Part shown: positions 60,175-64,000 of the stretch, in pieces
Position numbering within the stretch: position 1 is the first letter of the stretch
Layout of the letters: every line of letters starts with the position of its first letter
Assembly (NCBI RefSeq): GCF_900110425.1
Contig: NZ_FODS01000017.1
Span: forward strand, 28,364-92,363
Length of the DNA: 64,000 nt
Direction: 5' to 3'
From: Salinihabitans flavidus
Lineage (GTDB): Bacteria > Pseudomonadota > Alphaproteobacteria > Rhodobacterales > Rhodobacteraceae
Notes under the pieces: model-generated
Told to the model about the DNA's origin: nothing
What the model saw: only the letters and a program-made list of their open reading frames with translations
The model's database searches: none
Translations under genes and position numbers: made by a program

Positions 60175-61368
60175 ATGTCCGACCAAACCCGCCAGAAAGC
60201 CGAAGAGGAAATGGCCGAAATCGTCAACACCGCCGCCGTCGAGCTGCGCGAACCCGAGAACGCCGTTGTGCCGCTCGAACAGGCCGACGCGCCCCGCTCT
60301 GCCGAGATCACCCGCCGCCTCGCGGAAATCGACATGTCCGACAGCAATTCCATCGTCTCCTTCGGCTCGGCCGCGCAGGCGGAGTTGCAGCAGATCAGTC
60401 AGGCCATGCTCGCCGATGTGCGCAACAAGGATGTCGGCCCCGCCGGCAACGCCCTGCGCGAGATCGTCTCGTCGATCCGTGGGTTTACCGGAAGCGAGCT
60501 TGACCTCAACCGCAAGCAAAGCTGGTGGGAACGGCTGCTGGGGCGTGCCGCCCCGATCGCGCAGTTCACCGCCCGCTTCGAAACCGTTCAGGCGCAGATC
60601 GACAAGATTACCACCGATCTTCTGGGCCATGAACACAAGCTGCTCAAGGACATCAAGGGGCTGGACATGCTCTATGAAAAGACCCTTGATTTCTATGACG
60701 AGCTGGCCCTCTACATCGCCGCCGGAGAGGCGAAGATCGCCGAACTCGACGGCACCGACATCCCCGCCAAGGAACAGGAGGTGAAAGACGCCCCCGAGGA
60801 TGAACAGGTGATGAAGGCGCAGCAGTTGCGCGACCTGCGCGCCGCACGCGACGATCTGGAACGCCGCGTGCACGATCTGCGGCTCACCCGGCAGGTCACG
60901 ATGCAGTCGTTGCCCTCGATCCGGCTGGTGCAGGAAAACGACAAGAGCCTCGTGACCAAGATCAACTCCACCCTTGTCAACACGGTTCCGCTCTGGGAAA
61001 CGCAACTGGCGCAGGCGGTGACGATTCAGCGGTCGGCGGAAGCGGCCTCGGCGGTGCGCGACGCCAATGATCTGACCAACGATCTTCTAACCTCGAACGC
61101 CGCCAACCTGCGCGAAAGCAACAAGGTGATCCGCGAAGAGATGGAGCGTGGCGTGTTCGACATAGAGGCGATCAAGACGGCCAATGCCGATCTCATCGGC
61201 ACGATCGAGGAAAGCCTCCAGATCGCGGACGAGGGCAAGGCCCGCCGCGCCGCCGCCGAAGAGGAACTGAGGAAGATGGAGGCGGAGCTGCGCGACACGC
61301 TCGCCGCCGCCAAGGCCAAGTCCACCGGGCTGGGCGATACCGTCGCCACCTCCACCGGGAAGGCATGA
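60175..61368 (+). CDS. TelA family toxic anion resistance protein
   Basis: 397 residues of the TelA/KlaA family, named for tellurite resistance and now linked to membrane and cell-envelope stress. The protein is helical, with coiled-coil segments, the family stretch RKQSWWERLLGRAAP, DKITTDLLGHEHKLLKDIKG, and a C-terminal coiled coil. It is cytoplasmic and probably membrane-associated through XpaC. The partner genes on both sides fit the known TelA-XpaC-SPFH association. Confidence 0.92.
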   Translation: MSDQTRQKAEEEMAEIVNTAAVELREPENAVVPLEQADAPRSAEITRRLAEIDMSDSNSIVSFGSAAQAELQQISQAMLADVRNKDVGPAGNALREIVSSIRGFTGSELDLNRKQSWWERLLGRAAPIAQFTARFETVQAQIDKITTDLLGHEHKLLKDIKGLDMLYEKTLDFYDELALYIAAGEAKIAELDGTDIPAKEQEVKDAPEDEQVMKAQQLRDLRAARDDLERRVHDLRLTRQVTMQSLPSIRLVQENDKSLVTKINSTLVNTVPLWETQLAQAVTIQRSAEAASAVRDANDLTNDLLTSNAANLRESNKVIREEMERGVFDIEAIKTANADLIGTIEESLQIADEGKARRAAAEEELRKMEAELRDTLAAAKAKSTGLGDTVATSTGKA

Positions 61369-61372
61369 TCGT

Positions 61373-62305
61373 TTGCGCGCTCAATCCATCATAATCGGCG
61401 CGCTGACGCTTCTGGTGGTTGCAGGCTGTGACGAGTTTGCCCCCACCACGGAATCCCCGGCACCGGAACCTGCCGCCGCCCCCGCGCCGCGCGCACCCTC
61501 CGAACAAAGCGCGCAACTTGCCCGCTATTACTCGCGGGTGCAGGCCGAACTTCTCTCACGCGGGCTTCTGCGCACCGATGGCGGCGGTACAGACACCCCC
61601 TATTCCACGAGGATGCTCGCCGCGAATTTCGAGCGGATCACCTTCTTCGATGAATACGACGACACCGGCAGCCTGCGCCGCAGCGCCGGGCGCGAAAGCA
61701 ACCTGCGTCGCTGGAAAGGGCCGGTGCGCATCGGCCTGACCTTCGGGCCCTCCGTCCATGATGAAATCCGAAGTGCGACCCGGACCGAAGTCCGCGACTA
61801 TGCCGCGCGGCTGGCACGGATCACAGGCCATCCCATCACCACAAGCGAAAGATCGTCGAACTTCCATGTCCTCGTGATGGGAGAGGACGACCGCGACACG
61901 ATGATGGACAAGGTGCGGGAGATTGCGCCCTATGCCGCCCCCTCCACCATCCGGCATTTCCGCTTCCTTCCGCGCGACATCCATTGCTTCGTGGTCGCCT
62001 TCTCGCGCGGGGGGGACCAGTACACCTATACCAGTGCCATCGCCCTGATCCGCGCCGAACACCCAGAGCTTCTGCGCAGCGCCTGCATCCACGAGGAACT
62101 CGCGCAGGGGCTTGGCCTTGCCAACGACAGCCCCGAAGCGCGCCCGTCGATCTTCAACGACGACGACGAATTCGCGCTTCTGACCGAGCATGACGAAAAA
62201 CTGCTCGCCATGCTCTACGATCCACGCCTTTCTCCCGGCCAGAGCGGCGAAGAGGCCCGCCCCGTCATCCGAACCCTGGCCCGCGAACAGATGGGCCGCG
62301 ATTGA
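61373..62305 (+). CDS. DUF2927 lipoprotein
   Basis: 310 residues beginning at a TTG codon. The lipobox LLVVAGC places the lipidated Cys at 19, so the mature protein is anchored in a membrane facing the periplasm. The C-terminal DUF2927 domain includes HCFVVAFSRG, LLRSACIHEELAQGLGLAND and SIFNDDDEFALLTEHDEKLL; the HEELAQGLG segment resembles a metallopeptidase helix, although the full zinc site is not proven. It follows telA by 4 bases. Confidence 0.85.
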   Translation: MRAQSIIIGALTLLVVAGCDEFAPTTESPAPEPAAAPAPRAPSEQSAQLARYYSRVQAELLSRGLLRTDGGGTDTPYSTRMLAANFERITFFDEYDDTGSLRRSAGRESNLRRWKGPVRIGLTFGPSVHDEIRSATRTEVRDYAARLARITGHPITTSERSSNFHVLVMGEDDRDTMMDKVREIAPYAAPSTIRHFRFLPRDIHCFVVAFSRGGDQYTYTSAIALIRAEHPELLRSACIHEELAQGLGLANDSPEARPSIFNDDDEFALLTEHDEKLLAMLYDPRLSPGQSGEEARPVIRTLAREQMGRD

Positions 62306-62961
62306 GCGATATGCAGAACCTGCTTTCTCCTGATACCTTCGAGTTCGCTGCGCGCTATCTTCTCGCAGGGTACGTCGTGATCATCATCAGGTCTCGTTTC
62401 ATCCTTGGCGTTCGGCCCAAATCCTCCGAACTCGTCGTGGAAGCGATTGTTCTAAGCCTGGTGAACCAGCTGTTCCTCATTTTTGTGGCACCACTGTTTG
62501 CATATATTCTGCTCACTCTTCAAAATTATGGGTTTACAGTATCCGTTCCCGACAAGGCCCTTCTGTTTCTTGAGGTGATCGTCAGCCCGGCGGCTATTGG
62601 TTTGTTGCTGGGCTGGAACCTGTCACATGGCTGGAACAATGCGATCCTGCGACGCTTGTCCATGCCGATTGTTCATCCGGTTCAACGGGCCCACGACTAC
62701 GCATTTGGAAATGATCGCCAACCTTGTCTGGTGATCGTCACTTTTGAGGATGGCACCGTGATACGAGGGTATTTCGGAGAGTCTTCACTCGCTGCGAGTG
62801 ACAGCAACCGTAGCGACATTTATCTTGAACGCCTATATAATGAAGATGAATCGGGACAATGGACTAAACCGCAGCCGGGGCGTTCCGGACTGGTCAGCCT
62901 GTCTTCGGTAAGGTCGATCGAATTTTTGGATGATGCGGGAGAGACTAATGACAAAAGATAA
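62302..62961 (+). CDS. DUF6338 family membrane protein
   Basis: 219 residues. Three hydrophobic segments lie in the N-terminal 120 residues, with ELVVEAIVLSLVNQLFLIF. A soluble C-terminal domain follows with CLVIVTFEDGTVIRGYFGES, then DIYLERLYNEDESG and a final SLSSVRSIEFL. These are typical of DUF6338, a family of unknown function. Start is TTG at 62302 (4-base overlap with the previous stop) or ATG at 62311. The gene is clearly AT-richer than the surrounding cluster and uses rarer codons, suggesting later insertion. Confidence 0.72.
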   Translation: MSDMQNLLSPDTFEFAARYLLAGYVVIIIRSRFILGVRPKSSELVVEAIVLSLVNQLFLIFVAPLFAYILLTLQNYGFTVSVPDKALLFLEVIVSPAAIGLLLGWNLSHGWNNAILRRLSMPIVHPVQRAHDYAFGNDRQPCLVIVTFEDGTVIRGYFGESSLAASDSNRSDIYLERLYNEDESGQWTKPQPGRSGLVSLSSVRSIEFLDDAGETNDKR

Positions 62962-63112
62962 GCGCACATTTCTGGTCGATGGCTATCAGCCAAAGCCCAA
63001 GCTTGTGGCCAGAGGTTATCAGGCGCAAGGAGCGGGCAAAACGAACGGCAATAGCCACCCTCCCAAGCTGCCAAAAACCGAATCGGCCGTGAAAAAGCCG
63101 AAAGCATCCTAG
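62948..63112 (+). CDS. Small basic protein with repeated GYQ motif
   Basis: 54 residues, rich in Lys and Pro, without membrane segments. A short repeat is visible: DGYQPKPKLV and RGYQAQGAG. The C-terminus is HPPKLPKTESAVKKPKAS. It overlaps the DUF6338 gene end by 14 bases, so the two are coupled. It is likely disordered and could be a partner or substrate of the DUF6338 protein; this is inference. It is followed 3 bases later by the SPFH gene. Confidence 0.6.
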   Translation: MTKDKRTFLVDGYQPKPKLVARGYQAQGAGKTNGNSHPPKLPKTESAVKKPKAS

Positions 63113-63115
63113 GGC

Positions 63116-63697
63116 ATGGGCATCTTCGATTTCCTCGCCGGCGAATTCATCGACGTCATCCACTGGACCGACGACACCCGCGACACGATGGTCTGGCGGT
63201 TCGAGCGCGAGGGCCATGAAATCAAATACGGCGCAAAGCTCACCGTGCGCGAGGGGCAGGCCGCCGTCTTCGTTCACGAAGGCCAGCTTGCCGATGTCTT
63301 CACCCCCGGTCTTTATATGCTGGAGACCAACAACATGCCGGTGATGACGACGCTTCAGCACTGGGACCACGCGTTCCAGTCGCCGTTCAAGTCGGAAATC
63401 TACTTCGTCAACACCACGCGGTTTTCGGATCTCAAGTGGGGCACGAAGAACCCGATCATCTGCCGCGACCCCGAGTTTGGGCCGGTGCGTCTGCGGGCCT
63501 TTGGCACCTATACGATCCGGGTGGGCGATCCGGCGCGATTCCTGTCGGAGATCGTCGGCACGGACGGCGAATTCACCATGGACGAGATCAGCTTCCAGAT
63601 CCGCAACATCATCGTGCAGGAGTTTTCCCGGGCAATTGCCGGATCGGGGATTCCGGTGCTCGACATGGCCGCCAACACCCGCGATCTAAGAGTCTGA
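63116..63697 (+). pseudogene. SPFH domain protein, truncated by an insertion sequence
   Basis: The N-terminal 190 residues belong to the SPFH/virion-core (YdjI-like) family: MGIFDFLAGEFIDVIHWTDD, GAKLTVREGQAAVFVHEGQLAD, TPGLYMLETNNMPVMTTLQHW, and ASRTIAGSG-like SGIPVLDMAANTRDL. The genuine sequence stops at about 63689. The frame then reads two residues of insertion sequence and a TGA. Family members are about twice this length, with a further coiled-coil and often a zinc ribbon. The remainder should lie beyond the insertion, outside the window. In intact form it would work with TelA and XpaC at the membrane. Confidence 0.85.
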
Positions 63698-64000
63698 TTC
63701 AAAACTATCTGAGCATTATTAATCCCTTGCGAGATGGCGTGTGACGCGTCGAATGTGGGCGATTGTGATCCACGCCTCTGCGCTGGCGATGGATTTTTCC
63801 CAATCTTTTGACAGGCGGCGGCATCGGCCCAGCCAAGCAAGGGTGCGCTCGACCACCCATCGGTGTGGCAGAACCTCGAACCCGTCGGCGGTGTCGGAGC
63901 GTTTGACGATCTGGACGCTCCAACGTCCGATGGCTTTCAGCGCATCGCGCAGTTTGGGTCCTGCATAACCGCCATCCGCAAAGACATGGCGCAGCATGGG
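63690..64000 (-). mobile_element. IS5-family insertion sequence, right-truncated by the window
   Basis: Starts at about 63690 (GAGTCTGATTC), immediately after a CTAA in the SPFH gene that is a likely target site of the IS5/IS427 type. The transposase ORF ends 29 bases from this border, as expected at the 3' end of such elements. The other inverted repeat and target duplication are outside the window. Confidence 0.85.
63719..64000 (-). CDS. IS5-family transposase, C-terminal part
   Basis: About 93 C-terminal residues are in the window. They include the second-Asp region FADGGYAGPKLRDAL and the signature helix VVERTLAWLGRCRRLSKDWE with the catalytic Glu (the Y-R-E type motif of DDE transposases). 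The gene is transcribed opposite to the SPFH gene and begins beyond base 64000. Frame appears intact here. Confidence 0.9.
   Translation of the reverse strand, partial: PMLRHVFADGGYAGPKLRDALKAIGRWSVQIVKRSDTADGFEVLPHRWVVERTLAWLGRCRRLSKDWEKSIASAEAWITIAHIRRVTRHLARD

Noticed and set aside
58879..61005. Open frame of 708 codons on the minus strand
   Set aside because: It spans the topA end, the micro-peptide, xpaC and telA on the wrong strand, with no recognisable protein sequence.

Overview
The window is high-GC, gene-dense chromosomal DNA of an alphaproteobacterium, most likely Rhodobacteraceae (Roseobacter/Paracoccus side). Reasons: a split cytochrome c maturation locus (argC-ccmE ... ccmF-ccmH) that encloses a gene-transfer-agent (GTA) type endolysin/holin pair; the ctaC-ctaB-orf-ctaG-ctaE-surf1 oxidase assembly cluster; a Usg-family protein; a fused indolepyruvate:ferredoxin oxidoreductase; and a xerD / aroK-aroB neighbourhood. 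No tRNA, rRNA or CRISPR array was recognised. One insertion sequence lies at the right edge.

Layout. 1-3 kb: tail of a probable gltX, citrate synthase gltA, and an acidic internally duplicated protein of unknown function. 3-11.3 kb (minus strand): PaaG-like isomerase, ccmH, ccmF, holin, endolysin, ccmE, argC, murI, an acyltransferase. 11.4-16 kb: fused iorAB with a divergent LysR gene and a T-N11-A dyad between them, then a candidate small RNA gene. 16-23 kb: purL (+), the sugar-phosphate operon zwf-pgl-pgi (-), an orphan radical SAM enzyme. 23-33.4 kb: usg, gyrA, an M32 carboxypeptidase, heme A synthase ctaA, trmJ, a ThiE-like protein, yebC, aroK-aroB. 33.5-37.5 kb: a 49-codon membrane protein, an exported helical protein, xerD and a CBS-domain (CNNM/CorC) membrane protein. 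37.7-45.6 kb is a catabolic block: a molybdenum hydroxylase large subunit coupled to a DHDPS-superfamily lyase, a LysR regulator, and an operon of 3-hydroxyanthranilate dioxygenase plus a three-part TRAP transporter. 45.7-53.2 kb (minus): aa3-type oxidase subunits II and III with assembly factors (ctaC, ctaB, small orf, ctaG, ctaE, surf1), followed by thrC, an M16 peptidase and a GNAT acetyltransferase. 53.3-59 kb: tldD, dprA, topA. 59.1-64 kb: a membrane-stress-type cluster (27-codon membrane peptide, XpaC-like, TelA, DUF2927 lipoprotein, DUF6338 protein, small GYQ-motif protein, SPFH protein) whose last gene is cut by an IS5-family element running off the end.

The most unusual signal is not a gene. 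Four widely spaced intergenic regions (about 7.85, 23.3, 37.6 and 54.97 kb) carry tandem arrays of the same 11-bp unit, consensus ATACCGACGTT. Every array lies 12-32 bp from a TTAAC sequence. Two of the four lie upstream of genes tied to GTA biology (the endolysin/holin pair and dprA), and dprA also has a near-consensus CtrA box. Other points for follow-up are the candidate small RNA at 15988-16071 with a complete promoter and terminator, the IS-broken TelA/XpaC/SPFH cluster with its AT-richer DUF6338/GYQ insert, and an FnrL-type box between ctaC and tldD.
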